A stretch of 48,067 nt of DNA from Microscillaceae bacterium (lineage in GTDB: Bacteria; Bacteroidota; Bacteroidia; Cytophagales; Microscillaceae). The stretch's first letter is position 1, and the number at the start of each line of letters is the position of its first letter. The position numbers and the translations under genes were made by a program. Shown here piece by piece: positions 16,450 through 26,600 of the stretch. Location of the stretch: contig DMXI01000182.1 in the NCBI GenBank assembly GCA_003483885.1, positions 1-48,067 of the forward strand, read 5' to 3'. Under the pieces are notes generated by a model. It made no database searches. It saw nothing but the letters and a program-made list of their open reading frames with translations, and was not told the origin of the DNA.

Positions 16450-17637
16450 CTACAGTTTCGCACTAATTTTCTCTAGCAAGGCTTGGGTTTGCCCCAAATC
16501 GCCTCCTATTTTTTTGGACAAGGCCAAAGACTCTTCAGCCACTTTTTTGGCTTCCAGATAGCGCTTGAGCTTATACAATAAGCGCGCTTGGGTACTGGTA
16601 TTATACCAGGTCTTTTTTAGCCTTACTGATTTTTCGGCCCAAGCCAGTGCTTTTTCCAGTTTTTTAGGATCACTGGTAATTATACTATACCGAGCTGCCA
16701 TACCACCTAGATCTGCGGCATCATCGCAATAATTATCATAATATTTGAGCACATATCGAAAAGCTTTTTCTTTATCCTTATCAAGATAAAAAAACCAAAA
16801 ATCGGCTTTGGCCAAGAGCTTTTCAACATCTTTCTTTTCAGTAAACACTTCTTTTAGTCTTTGTTTGAGTGAATCTAATTGAGCCTCACTTTTATTTTTA
16901 GAAAACGCTACCTTTTTCATGTCAACTTCTAAAACCTTCTCAATATAATTTTTCACAGACTTTTTTTTCTTGGCCACTTGCTCAAACTTAGCTTGGTTTT
17001 TCAGGACATATTCAAAAGCTTCTGCCGAGGGTTTTTCAACATATTGACTTATAAACTTCCAACCTTTGGTGGTAGCCCATTGGTCTTTACCCAACTGGCT
17101 CAAATATAGTTTAACAGGTTCAGCAATATCTTCAAAAGCTGCTTTTAAGGCTTTGATGTACTTCTCTAGAAACTCATCATTCTTTTCTCCTTTTTCAAAG
17201 CGACGTTGTAAAGTAAAAACCTGGGTTTCAGGATTCAATGCATCTGCCGTTAGTTTCAGCAATATGTTAGCTGGTGCCGCTCCTGCAATTTTATGAACTA
17301 CCTCGCCTTGGGGGTTAAAATACAATAAAGTAGGATAGGCACTTACCTTGTATTTTTTAGCAAAAGCAGGGCCTTCCCCTTTTTCCATATCCAGTTTGAA
17401 AGATACAAAGCGTTTGTTGAAGAAATCGCCTACTTCTTTTTGAGGAAATACTTTTTGGGATTGCCATTTGCAAGGGCCACACCACGTAGTGTAGGCATCT
17501 ACAAAAATGTGCTTGTTTTCGGCCTTGGCCTTGGTTTTTATTTCAGCCCAGGAGCCTTTTTCAAATTTGATTCCTTGGGCAATGGTGGGGTGAGTCAACC
17601 AACCTATGATGGCTAGGGTATAGAGGGTGATTTTCAT
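16450..17637 (-). CDS. Secreted thioredoxin-fold protein with TPR-like C-terminus (paralog 1 of 3)
   Basis: 395 residues. A signal peptide ends at about residue 20 (TIAQ), so the protein is periplasmic. The thioredoxin domain follows with YTTWCGPCKWQ (Cys53, Cys56) and the cis-proline region VSAYPTLLYF. The remaining about 250 residues are helical, ending in TPR-like LARWxxKSVxLKKTWYNTST and LKRYLEAKKVAEESLAL. It belongs to a tandem triplet with the two genes upstream, and probably reduces or isomerises disulfides of envelope proteins. It has its own downstream terminator, so each paralog may be expressed separately. Confidence 0.87.
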   Translation of the reverse strand: MKITLYTLAIIGWLTHPTIAQGIKFEKGSWAEIKTKAKAENKHIFVDAYTTWCGPCKWQSQKVFPQKEVGDFFNKRFVSFKLDMEKGEGPAFAKKYKVSAYPTLLYFNPQGEVVHKIAGAAPANILLKLTADALNPETQVFTLQRRFEKGEKNDEFLEKYIKALKAAFEDIAEPVKLYLSQLGKDQWATTKGWKFISQYVEKPSAEAFEYVLKNQAKFEQVAKKKKSVKNYIEKVLEVDMKKVAFSKNKSEAQLDSLKQRLKEVFTEKKDVEKLLAKADFWFFYLDKDKEKAFRYVLKYYDNYCDDAADLGGMAARYSIITSDPKKLEKALAWAEKSVRLKKTWYNTSTQARLLYKLKRYLEAKKVAEESLALSKKIGGDLGQTQALLEKISAKL

Positions 17638-17710
17638 ATTTTAATGTTTAATTGATAACAACCTACACAACCCTATACCTGAGGGCTTTTTAAAATGGAG
17701 CCGATTTATC

Positions 17711-17746
17711 AAAAAAAGCCTGTCTCTTAGTAAGAAACAGACCTTC
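17711..17746 (-). terminator. Rho-independent terminator of thioredoxin paralog 2
   Basis: On the minus strand, GGTCTGTTTCTTA pairs imperfectly with AAGAGACAGGCTT, followed by a seven-T run. It starts 31 bases after the stop of the gene at 17777-18868. Confidence 0.8.
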
Positions 17747-17776
17747 AAATCTTGCTTAAATAAGACTTAAAAGGGA

Positions 17777-18868
17777 TTATAATTTCGCGTTGATTTTTGC
17801 CAACAATGCTTCGGTTTCTTTGGGGTTTTGTTTGGCCTTTTTAGCCAGCTCAATTGATGCTTCAGCTACTTGCTTGGCTTCTTGGTAGTGCTTAAGTTTA
17901 AATAACAAATGTGCTTGGGTATTGGTATTGAATGATGCCCTCAGGAAATCTACTGATTCTTCGGCCCAGACTAAAGCCCTTTTCAAGCTTTTGGCATCAT
18001 CGTACTTTTTGTAATACTTCCAGGCAAAACTATTTCTTTTATTGGCCACACGAGCAATATGCTTGTCCGCTTCTTTGCTTAATGCTTGTTTGAATTCTTT
18101 TCTGAAGGAGGCTAATTGTTGCTTGTCTTTAGCTTGAATAGCTTCTTGCATATCCCAGGTAAATACTCGTTTAATGTATTTTGTAACAGCTTTTTTGCGC
18201 TTAGTTACTTTGTCAAACTTAGCTTTGTTTGCCAACAGGTATTTAAAAGCAGGCGAGGAAGATGTACGCACATATTTTCGAATAATAGCCCATCCTTTGG
18301 CCGTAGTCCATTTCTCTTTACCCAATAGGGCCAAATATGCGTCGGCAGGTTCACTCGTATCCTCGTATGCATTATACAAGTCTTCCAGGTATTGCTTTAA
18401 AAAGACTTCCCCCCTTTCTCCTTTTTCAAACCTATCTTGTAGAGCATATATCTGGCTTTTAGGATTTAAGGCTCGCTTGGCATCACTTAGTAACACTTTA
18501 GCTGAAGAGGCATTAGTAGTTTTATGCACTAATTCGCCATTGGGATTAAAATATAATAAAGTAGGATACCCAGCCACTCTATATTTTTTAACCAAGTTGA
18601 TACCTTCCTCTTTTTCTCCGTCCAGTTTAAAAGACACAAAGTGTTGATTGAAAAAATCCCCTACTTTCTTTTGAGGAAATATCTTTTTGGATTGCCATAC
18701 ACAAGGTCTACACCAAGTAGTGTATATATCCACAAAAATGTGCTTATTTTCGGCTTTAGCCTTTGCTTTTACCTTGGCCCAAGTGTCGTTTTCAAATTGA
18801 ATTCCTTGGGCTACAGCAAAAGAAGTCGCTAGCAGCAACACAAGGGCGCTTAATAACTTATTGTTCAT
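17777..18868 (-). CDS. Secreted thioredoxin-fold protein with TPR-like C-terminus (paralog 2 of 3, shortened)
   Basis: 363 residues. The signal peptide ends at about residue 20 (AVAQ). The thioredoxin motif is YTTWCRPCVWQ (Cys53, Cys56), with CRPC in place of the CGPC of its two siblings, which should shift its redox potential. Compared with paralog 3 it lacks about 30 residues in the helical region: KHIARVANKRNSFAWKYYKKYDD joins directly where the siblings have an extra block with FYARDKEKGMQYACKYFDKY. The rest is closely similar, so the deletion arose after tandem duplication. It is probably still functional, as the frame is intact. Confidence 0.87.
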   Translation of the reverse strand: MNNKLLSALVLLLATSFAVAQGIQFENDTWAKVKAKAKAENKHIFVDIYTTWCRPCVWQSKKIFPQKKVGDFFNQHFVSFKLDGEKEEGINLVKKYRVAGYPTLLYFNPNGELVHKTTNASSAKVLLSDAKRALNPKSQIYALQDRFEKGERGEVFLKQYLEDLYNAYEDTSEPADAYLALLGKEKWTTAKGWAIIRKYVRTSSSPAFKYLLANKAKFDKVTKRKKAVTKYIKRVFTWDMQEAIQAKDKQQLASFRKEFKQALSKEADKHIARVANKRNSFAWKYYKKYDDAKSLKRALVWAEESVDFLRASFNTNTQAHLLFKLKHYQEAKQVAEASIELAKKAKQNPKETEALLAKINAKL

Positions 18869-18966
18869 TATGTTATATGGTTTGAGAGTTATTTGTACTA
18901 AACTCAGTGATATTAATTGACGGCAAGGAGTTGCATAAGCCTAAAAGAAAATGATTATGAGACAAT

Positions 18967-19000
18967 AAAAAAAGCCTGTCTCTCGCAAGAAACAGGCTCT
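18967..19000 (-). terminator. Rho-independent terminator of thioredoxin paralog 3
   Basis: On the minus strand, AGCCTGTTTCTTGCGAGAGA then CAGGCT forms a stem with one mismatch and is followed by TTTTTTT. It lies about 32 bases after the stop at 19032. Confidence 0.9.
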
Positions 19001-19031
19001 TAAATTTTAACTCAAGAAAGCTTAAAAAATA

Positions 19032-20204
19032 CTATAACTTCGCGTTGATTTTTGCCAACAACGCTTCGGTTTCTTTGGGATTTTGCTTGGCTTTTTTAGC
19101 TAGCTCAATTGATTCTTCGGCTACTTTTTTGGCTTTTTTGTAGCGCTTAAGCTTAAATAATATGTGCGCTTGAGTATCGGTATTGAATGAGGCTTTCTTC
19201 AGTTTTACTGATTGCTTGGCCCAAGCCAAAGCTTTTTCCAGGCGTTGGGTATCGTCATATTTTTTGTAGTAGTTCCAGGCAATACTGTTAAACTCGTAAT
19301 GGTTATCGCAATATTTATCAAAGTATTTGCAAGCATACTGCATACCCTTCTCTTTGTCTCGAGCATAAAACATATACTCTGCCTTGGCAATGTGCTTATC
19401 CGCATCTTTGCCAAATGCATCTTTCAATTTCTTCTTGAAACTTGCCAATTCTTCTTTGTTTTTGGAGCGAGCCAGTCTTCGCATATCAGTGGTAAGCACT
19501 CGGGCAATGTACTTTTCCACTTTTCCTTTACCTTCGGCGGCTGCTACAAACTTCGCCTGATTTTTCATTACGTATTCAAAAGCTTCTGAAGAAGATTTAC
19601 GTACATATTTGCTGATAAACTTCCAGCCTTCGGCAGTGGCCCACTTATCTTGGCCCAACTGTGCTAAATACATATCGGCAGGCTTGCTATAGTCTTCGTA
19701 AGCAGTAGACAATGCCTCAATGTATTGCTTTAAAAATGCGTTGCTTTTTTCTCCTTTTTCAAATTTGCGTTGAAGCGTATACACTTGCGTTTCAGGGTTC
19801 AAGGCATTGTTAGCCTGCTTTAATAGTTTTTTAGCAGGATAAGCGCCTACCGTTTTGTGCACCATTTCGCCCTGAGGATTAAAGTATACCAAGGTGGGAT
19901 ACGCACGTACCTTGTATTTTTTGGCAAATGCCAAGCCTTCGCCTTTTTCCATATCCAGTTTAAAGGATACATAGTTTTTGTTGAAAAAGTCGCCTACTTC
20001 TTTTTGAGGAAATATTTTTTTGGATTGCCATTTACAAGGTCCACACCAAGTAGTAAATGCATCTACAAAAATGTGTTTGTTTTCAGCTTTGGCTTTGGCC
20101 TTGATATCCGCCCAGTTGCCTTTTTGAAAGTTGATTCCTTGAGCACCTGCGGTAAAAGCCGCCATTAATAATAGAGCAAAGAGGGGTAAAATTTTATTCT
20201 TCAT
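19032..20204 (-). CDS. Secreted thioredoxin-fold protein with TPR-like C-terminus (paralog 3 of 3)
   Basis: 390 residues from the ATG at 20204. The open frame continues upstream to 20417, but that extension is translated MITE-like repeat and has no signal peptide; MKNKILPLFALLLMAAFTAG at 20204 is a clear one. The thioredoxin site is FTTWCGPCKWQ (Cys54, Cys57) with VRAYPTLVYF as the cis-proline strand. A helical C-terminus ends with FKLKRYKKAKKVAEES and the tail ALLAKINAKL, which is identical in paralog 2. It is likely the first-transcribed member of the triplet. Confidence 0.88.
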   Translation of the reverse strand: MKNKILPLFALLLMAAFTAGAQGINFQKGNWADIKAKAKAENKHIFVDAFTTWCGPCKWQSKKIFPQKEVGDFFNKNYVSFKLDMEKGEGLAFAKKYKVRAYPTLVYFNPQGEMVHKTVGAYPAKKLLKQANNALNPETQVYTLQRKFEKGEKSNAFLKQYIEALSTAYEDYSKPADMYLAQLGQDKWATAEGWKFISKYVRKSSSEAFEYVMKNQAKFVAAAEGKGKVEKYIARVLTTDMRRLARSKNKEELASFKKKLKDAFGKDADKHIAKAEYMFYARDKEKGMQYACKYFDKYCDNHYEFNSIAWNYYKKYDDTQRLEKALAWAKQSVKLKKASFNTDTQAHILFKLKRYKKAKKVAEESIELAKKAKQNPKETEALLAKINAKL

Positions 20205-20236
20205 TGTGTAATGGTAGTTTAAGGGTGATTTATATA

Positions 20237-20422
20237 AGAGCTTGTTTAAATTTCCGTTTTTACTAGATTTTGTAGTGAATTTACTATCAAGATGCGTTAA
20301 ATTTTGAAGGAATAGTTGCAAATCCCGATGCATCGGGGCAATGCTATTGCTGATAAATTTAGCAAAATATTGGTAGTTAAAGTCACACAAAAGATGTGAA
20401 GGGTGAATTTTACACAAGCTCT
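20237..20422 (+). mobile_element. MITE-like repeat, copy 2
   Basis: 186 bases starting AGAGCTTGTTTAAAT and ending ACACAAGCTCT. It shares GATGCGTTAAATTTTGAAGG, a GGAATAG block and GCTATTGCTGATAAATTT with copy 1, in the opposite orientation. Unlike copy 1 it contains an insert with the perfect palindrome CCCGATGCATCGGG between the two fold-back arms, which may be a later change. It lies between divergent genes (thioredoxin paralog 3 and lnt) and may affect their promoters. Confidence 0.78.
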
Positions 20423-20586
20423 AAAATCAAATTAATGATTTTTTGCATCAATGATGCTACACGGGCTTAAATAGTTGCTTTTTTAATAAGAAATTAGCAT
20501 TCTTTAGCATTTCCCCTGCTTTTTGTGCTTAACCTTTTACCTTTGCATCCGGTTATTCGAACAATCAACTCAAGTACACTGGTTTT

Positions 20587-22212
20587 ATGAGCCACGCCAC
20601 GTCAATTCCCATAAAAAAAATCTCAATTTTAGCCTTGATCTGTATTATTGCCCTATGGCTAAGCTGGCAGGTATACCCTATATTTTTGCTGGTGGGTTTT
20701 GTGCCTATTCTTATGATTGAAGCTGAAATTGTTCCGCAAAAACGGGGTGGTTTGAAATTCTGGTTGGTTTGCTTACTCATCATGATAGGCTGGAACGCCC
20801 TGACTACCTGGTGGTTGGCGATGGCCACGGTGCCTGGAGCTATAGCAGCCATTATCCTGAATGCACTGTTGATGACGCTGCCTTTTATGTGCTACCGAAT
20901 CACGCGCCAAGCCCTCAACAACAACTACGGCTACTTTACTTTTGTGCTGTATTGGCTCAGCTTTGAGTATTTGCACTTGCACTGGGATATTTCGTGGAGC
21001 TGGCTTACCCTGGGCAATGCTTTTGCTCAAACTACTACTTGGGTGCAATGGTATGAATACACAGGGGTATTAGGAGGCTCGCTCTGGGTACTATGCCTAA
21101 ATTTATTGGGGTATTTTATAGTGAAAAGTACCCTAAAGCATAATCGCCGCTTGTATGCCTTTTACCTTGGGTTACTAGTGTTGGTTCCAACCGTGGCTTC
21201 TTTACTGATCAAGCCTTCTTTTGCTAACGTAAAGCGTGCTACTGTAGAAGTGGCCTTGGTGCAACCCAATATTGACCCTTACACTCAGAAATTTCGCAAT
21301 AACAAAGATTTCATCCCTTATCGGGTACAACTGAAGCAATTTATCAAACAGGCCAAGTCGGTGATCACTCCCCAAACCCAAATACTGCTCTTTCCCGAAA
21401 CCGCTTTTGATGAACAATACATAGAGCCCCAATTATCCAATTATGGCGTATTTCGTTCAATCAATACTTTTCTTAGCAAAAACCCTCAACTATCGTTGAT
21501 GACGGGTGCCACTACAGCTCGGTTTTACGGCAGATCGGCTACTACCCCTACCGCTCGGTTGCATACTACGCTCAACAAATACTACGATGTGTTCAACACT
21601 GCCATTTGGCTGCGAGCCCAGCAAAAACCTGCATTTTACCATAAATCGAAACTCGTCGCTGGCGTAGAAACGCTCCCCTACCCCGAAATTTTCTCTGTTC
21701 TTGGCGCTTGGCTCATTGACTTGGGAGGTACCACAGGGTCGTATGGCACTCAAAAAGAGCGTAGCATCTTCCAGACTCAAGATAGTACGCGGGTAGCACC
21801 CTTGATTTGCTTTGAGTCTTTACATGGAGGTTTTACCACAGAATACGTCAACAAAAATGCCCAGCTCTTAACAGTGATTACCAATGATGGATGGTGGGGC
21901 AATACTGAAGGACATCGTAAGCATTTTGCTTACACACGTTTGCGGGCCATCGAAACGCGCAGAGCCATTGCCTTTTGTGCCAACACGGGCACTTCAGGGT
22001 TTATAGATGTAACTGGTGAGGTATTGCAAAAGTCGGCGTATAATACTCCTGCGGTGTTGAAACAGCGGGTTCCGCTTAGTCAAAAAATCACTATTTATGT
22101 GCAATATGGTGACTACATCGGCCGACTTGCCGCTTTTTTGGCGGTGGGCTTATTGCTTACTTTGTTTGTCAAACGCATTACTGGTGGCAAAACCGGGATG
22201 CTTCAGAAATGA
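20587..22212 (+). CDS. lnt: Apolipoprotein N-acyltransferase
   Basis: 541 residues. Lnt adds the third acyl chain to the N-terminal cysteine of lipoproteins in the inner membrane. The N-terminal about 215 residues hold several transmembrane helices, and a C-terminal helix (about 515-535) closes the protein. Between them is a nitrilase domain with the expected triad: Glu271 in LLFPETAF, Lys353 or Lys355 in YHKSKLVAG, and Cys408 in LICFES. The landmark TNDGWWGNTEGHRKH and RAIETRRAIAFCANTG segments are also present. The adjoining inositol-monophosphatase gene is on the same strand 141 bases downstream. Confidence 0.95.
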   Translation: MSHATSIPIKKISILALICIIALWLSWQVYPIFLLVGFVPILMIEAEIVPQKRGGLKFWLVCLLIMIGWNALTTWWLAMATVPGAIAAIILNALLMTLPFMCYRITRQALNNNYGYFTFVLYWLSFEYLHLHWDISWSWLTLGNAFAQTTTWVQWYEYTGVLGGSLWVLCLNLLGYFIVKSTLKHNRRLYAFYLGLLVLVPTVASLLIKPSFANVKRATVEVALVQPNIDPYTQKFRNNKDFIPYRVQLKQFIKQAKSVITPQTQILLFPETAFDEQYIEPQLSNYGVFRSINTFLSKNPQLSLMTGATTARFYGRSATTPTARLHTTLNKYYDVFNTAIWLRAQQKPAFYHKSKLVAGVETLPYPEIFSVLGAWLIDLGGTTGSYGTQKERSIFQTQDSTRVAPLICFESLHGGFTTEYVNKNAQLLTVITNDGWWGNTEGHRKHFAYTRLRAIETRRAIAFCANTGTSGFIDVTGEVLQKSAYNTPAVLKQRVPLSQKITIYVQYGDYIGRLAAFLAVGLLLTLFVKRITGGKTGMLQK

Positions 22213-22353
22213 TGAGTACTATGTAATTTGTACCAAATAGACGCTACACGATGGCTCTATCGTTTCACTAAGCATCTCACTATCAACTGAATAATAACTC
22301 AACTATTTATAGCACTTAAAAAAACTATTGGGCAACAAAACCATACAATCAAC

Positions 22354-23145
22354 ATGGATTTACAAAAGATTACCGAAGAAGTAACCCAAGTTACCAAGGA
22401 TGTGGGCTATTTTATCCGAACTGAGCTTCAAAACTTTGACCGTTCGTTCATAGAGTATAAGGGCAAAAACGACTTAGTGTCTTATGTAGACAAAAAAGCC
22501 GAACAAAGCCTTATCAAGGCATTGCATGAGGTGCTTCCCGAAGCGGGTTTTGTATCTGAAGAAGACCCACAAAATCATCAACTTTCGGATAAGGAATATC
22601 ATTGGGTGATTGACCCTCTGGATGGCACAACTAACTTTTTGCACGGGTTGCCAGTATTTGCCATTAGTATTGCGCTTATGCAAGCCAAAGAAGTAGTAGC
22701 TGGAGTAGTATTGGAGATCAATCGCAGTGAGTGTTTTTATGCTTGGAAAGACGGCGGAGCTTATATGGATCAAGCCAAAATTCACGTATCTCGTGCTGAT
22801 ACTTTAGGCGAGAGCTTGCTGGCTACCGGGTTTCCTTATTACAATTTTGAGAAAATGGAGCAATACCTCAGCATTTTGAATGGGTTTATGCAAAACACCC
22901 ATGGTTTACGCCGCTTTGGCTCTGCAGCTGTAGATTTGGCTTATGTGGCATGTGGCCGCTTTGAGGGATTTTTTGAATATAACCTCAAGCCTTGGGATGT
23001 AGCCGCAGGGGCTTTACTGGTACAAGAAGCTGGAGGTTCGGTAAGCACTTTTGACGGTGGTAATGACTACATTTTTGGTCGTGAAATCGTAGCCAGTGGT
23101 CTGATACATGAAGAAATCCTAAACGTGATTGGCAAGCATTGGTAA
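22354..23145 (+). CDS. Inositol monophosphatase family protein (SuhB-like)
   Basis: 263 residues, the usual family length. The metal-binding motifs are complete: EEDP in VSEEDPQ, WVIDPLDGTTNFLHGLP, and WDVAAGALLVQEAGG. It is a cytoplasmic magnesium-dependent phosphatase of inositol-1-phosphate or related substrates (some relatives act on 3'-phosphoadenosine 5'-phosphate or in RNA quality control). The stop is 13 bases from the convergent small regulator at 23159, with no terminator between them. Confidence 0.93.
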   Translation: MDLQKITEEVTQVTKDVGYFIRTELQNFDRSFIEYKGKNDLVSYVDKKAEQSLIKALHEVLPEAGFVSEEDPQNHQLSDKEYHWVIDPLDGTTNFLHGLPVFAISIALMQAKEVVAGVVLEINRSECFYAWKDGGAYMDQAKIHVSRADTLGESLLATGFPYYNFEKMEQYLSILNGFMQNTHGLRRFGSAAVDLAYVACGRFEGFFEYNLKPWDVAAGALLVQEAGGSVSTFDGGNDYIFGREIVASGLIHEEILNVIGKHW

Positions 23146-23158
23146 CCTCTTGCTATAT

Positions 23159-23509
23159 TTAGGAAGGTGATGGAGACAAGCCTTTTGTCTCTATCATTTT
23201 TTCAAAAACAATCTTTTCCAGCGTAAGCCAATCTTCGCAGCCTAAAAACTGTACAATCTTTTCTTGAGTGAGGGTATGTAATTTACCCAAACAAGTGGCG
23301 GTGGCATCGTGTTTAAACAACCGAGTAAGTGTAGAAATGCTGATATCAGTCATAGAAGATAAATTTCTAAAATCTTTGTATTTACAGTCATCGGGGTGTA
23401 AAGGCATTTTTTTGCAATAGGTTACATTGTTGGCGGGGCGTTCCAGCAATTCATTGGCTCTTTCCAAAATCATGAAGGCCACTATTTTTTTAAAAGTTTG
23501 GGTCAGCAT
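23159..23509 (-). CDS. Small HTH-like regulator, paralog A, at the left edge of the lanthipeptide region
   Basis: 116 residues from the ATG at 23509, chosen because it aligns with the paralog at 28628-28939 from that Met onward. Shared pattern: MIL near the start, a Y-x-C motif, DFRNLSSMTDISISTLTRLF, then C-x-K, QEKIVQFLG and W-x-x-x-E-x-I. The ISISTLTRLF stretch looks like a recognition helix of a small lambda-repressor-type HTH. I do not know a named family. Lying directly downstream of the LanB gene, it could be co-transcribed and control the cluster. Confidence 0.75.
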   Translation of the reverse strand: MLTQTFKKIVAFMILERANELLERPANNVTYCKKMPLHPDDCKYKDFRNLSSMTDISISTLTRLFKHDATATCLGKLHTLTQEKIVQFLGCEDWLTLEKIVFEKMIETKGLSPSPS

Positions 23510-23630
23510 ATTGGTATAATTAGGTATAAAGAATAAAAAAAACCTTGTGAGCTCCAGGTATAAAAGTTTGCACTTTATGAGAGTACGCTTATGCAATAGC
23601 TGATCGAATCATAAGAAATGTTTTAGCGCT

Positions 23631-26600
23631 TTAACGATTCTCAGTGGTCATTGCTGCTTGATCCTTTTTTTGTTTTTTAGCTCTGGCGATGGCAGAACGA
23701 TAGTGCTGAAACAAAAAATCATACAGTACTACTTCGTGAATACGCTGTTTGGAGCGCAACAAGCGGTTAACCATCATATGGATATAACTTGGTAACATCG
23801 TATTCAGTTTATTTTGCTCGCCCAAAGCCTCACACTTGGCGCGAATGTCCTGAACTACGTCCTTCCAGCGGTGCGAACGCTGATGAAAACAATCAAAAGC
23901 TGCTGCCAAGGGATGGGTGTTGTCATAAGTTTCCACCATTATGTCTTCTATTTTGGTACGCGCCTCCCGATATTTTTGACTCAGCTGTTTTTTGGCCGAT
24001 TTATCGGTAAAGTTGAAGTCTTGAGCAAAATTATCTTTCATACTTTCCATCATTTGACAACGCTGGCTCAAATTCAAACCAAAATCGGCCAGAATAGCGT
24101 CTGCGCCACGCAAAGCCAATAACCAACGAAACTCTTCTATTTCTTCGCCTTCAAACAAGCTCAGAATTTGAGCAACCATCTCACTATCGTGGAAAAACAG
24201 TTTCTCTGAAAGCTCCATAGTAGTGGCCCCATACCGCTCTACTTCTCGCACATAAGTATCGGTATGGAAATTACTCACCAAGCCAGACGTTACAAAAGGG
24301 TCCAACGCCTGATGTAACGAGGCAATGACTTGAGCATAAAACATTCCCTGGCCTTTGAAACGAATTCTTAAATGGTTTTTTGGATCTATGTAACGCAGGA
24401 AAAACCACTCCTCAATAATTTGTTCTGACAACAGTTGATCAGCAACTGGTTTGATGGCCTGGGTAATGATTTGATCAGCTATTTTGGCACCACAATATAT
24501 TTTGATGTAAAACCATTCTGACCCTAAAGGAAACTCACGGGTAATGGGCTGATGGGTAGAAGCTAACAAGTCCTCAGAAGTGAGTCTATAAGCATTTTCT
24601 TCGCTGGCATTGGCCGTATAATGAAAAGGCACGACAATTTCGTTAGTAAAACCACCTGCTGGTCCTTGAGCCAATAAGTTTTGTTCGCTAAACAAAGACT
24701 CTTCTAGTATGGCATTTTGCGAAGATTTGTACAGACTCAATAATATTTTGACAGGCCACAGTTGAGATAAGTCCAAGGGTAATTTGTTGTCTCCAAAAAC
24801 CGCAGTTACCTGCTGGGGAATCTGTAACCTGGTACGCAATGCCTGCATTTTGTCTACCTTTTGGGCATCTTCAGCTTCTCGAATCTTTTTTAAATCTTCG
24901 GCTTTTACTTTCCAGCGCGCCTTGCTCAAAATAGCCTTACCCAAAGTAACTCTGGGCAACCAGTCTGCGTTTTGCAGGTGCAGCCAACTCCAGGTGACCC
25001 CATCGGCAAATTGAGCTTGCAGATCACACAAAAAATAATATACTGGAATAGACTTCATTTCGAAGTTATGGGCCGAACTCAAGCGAGGAATGACTTCTTT
25101 TCCCAATCTTTTGGAAAACAAAATCAAACGATCGCCCTGCATTTTTAACCACAAATCGTCTAGTGTAATGGTATACTCCTCTTCTACCGCAGCAGTAGCC
25201 ATTACCGGAATTTCATAGTCCCGCAATACAGCCCGTTGCAATACATTGCCTAGCCTGGCCATTGGCAAATGTACAACCTCCGCAAAAACCGCTTCAGGAT
25301 AAGCCGCTTGTTCTTTCTCAAAAGTTTGTTTGAGTAAATCGGTAAGCTCTTCCCCTTCATAACAAAAGCGCCCCAGTATTTTACCTACCGATGCGCCTCC
25401 TGCGGAGGTAACTGCTACTTGAAATTCTCCACGATCTACCGCTTCGGACGAAGAAGCCAATACACTCCCCAAAAAACAAAAAGTCGGGGCGAGTTTAATA
25501 TCGTCAGGGCGGTTAAATAACTTTTCTAATTCGTGCTTCGACAATTCCAGGTTGGCTCTTCCCTGGTGTAAAGCCTCATAGTACTTTTGCTGCAAGTAAT
25601 TAGTCCATTGGCTTAGCTCTAAAGCAGAATTGGCTGTCCTTCCATTTTTGATCAGCACCAAGTCATCTACCAAAGGGGTAAAGTCGGCCGAGTCCTGATG
25701 TTTTATTGGGTATCCTAAGCCTACTTCGTTATCCAGTACCTGGAGCAATGGCACCGCTTGCTGCTCATATTTTTGCCTAAAGTCTACCTTAAAACTCTCT
25801 AAGTCCATATTGGGTGATGCACCTCTTATCAACATCAACCACTCTACCGCTTCGGCTATTTCTTCGGCTACTTGCGGATGCAAGGTGTTTTGAACAACTG
25901 CGTTTTGCATATCCACCTGAAACAACTCTCTTGGCGATATTTTTTGGGGAGGTGAATCTTCTTGGATTTCTTTAGTCAATGCCTCAATCTCACGTTGGAT
26001 TTGACGATAACGCGCTACATCAACACCTAGTGGTTGCTGATCAATCGCCGTTATTTGCTGAGCAATTTGCCTTAACGCTTGGGTCACCTGTTGTTTGGCA
26101 GGAAGTTTTTCAAGAATTTTAATCAATCTGCCCAAAAACTCTTCCCCAGTCACGGTGGGTTCTAACTCGCTCAACAAAACCTGGCTCTCAATCAACGCTT
26201 CAATAAATTCAACCGCTTCTTCCTGGGTGGTTTCTTCATCAACAAATAAGTCGGCCAAAGCCTTGATGGTTGCCCCTTTTTGGGCATGTTGTACTACCAG
26301 TTGGATAAACTCGGAGTCTTCTACGTCTACCAGATGCAAGGTGCGGCCTTTGTCTTGCAAACGATACTCGATATAGCGCAAATAGTCTCCTATCTGATAC
26401 AAGGTAGGATTAGGGTAATATTTTAGGTGTGGTTTGATGTCTGTGTTTTCGGCTAATTGAATGGCAAAGTTGCCCAAAAAACCCATGTCGAGTCGAGTAT
26501 GACGTTGGTTGTGTTGACTTTCGGCAAATGTCACCTGGGTTTGAGACCCAAACTTGCCTATCGATACTCCAGCCATCAGCCCAAAAGGTGTGGGGCGAAA

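Noticed and set aside
20205..20417. N-terminal extension of the third thioredoxin gene
   Set aside because: The extra 71 codons are translated MITE-like repeat with no signal peptide; the ATG at 20204 gives a proper signal sequence matching its paralogs.
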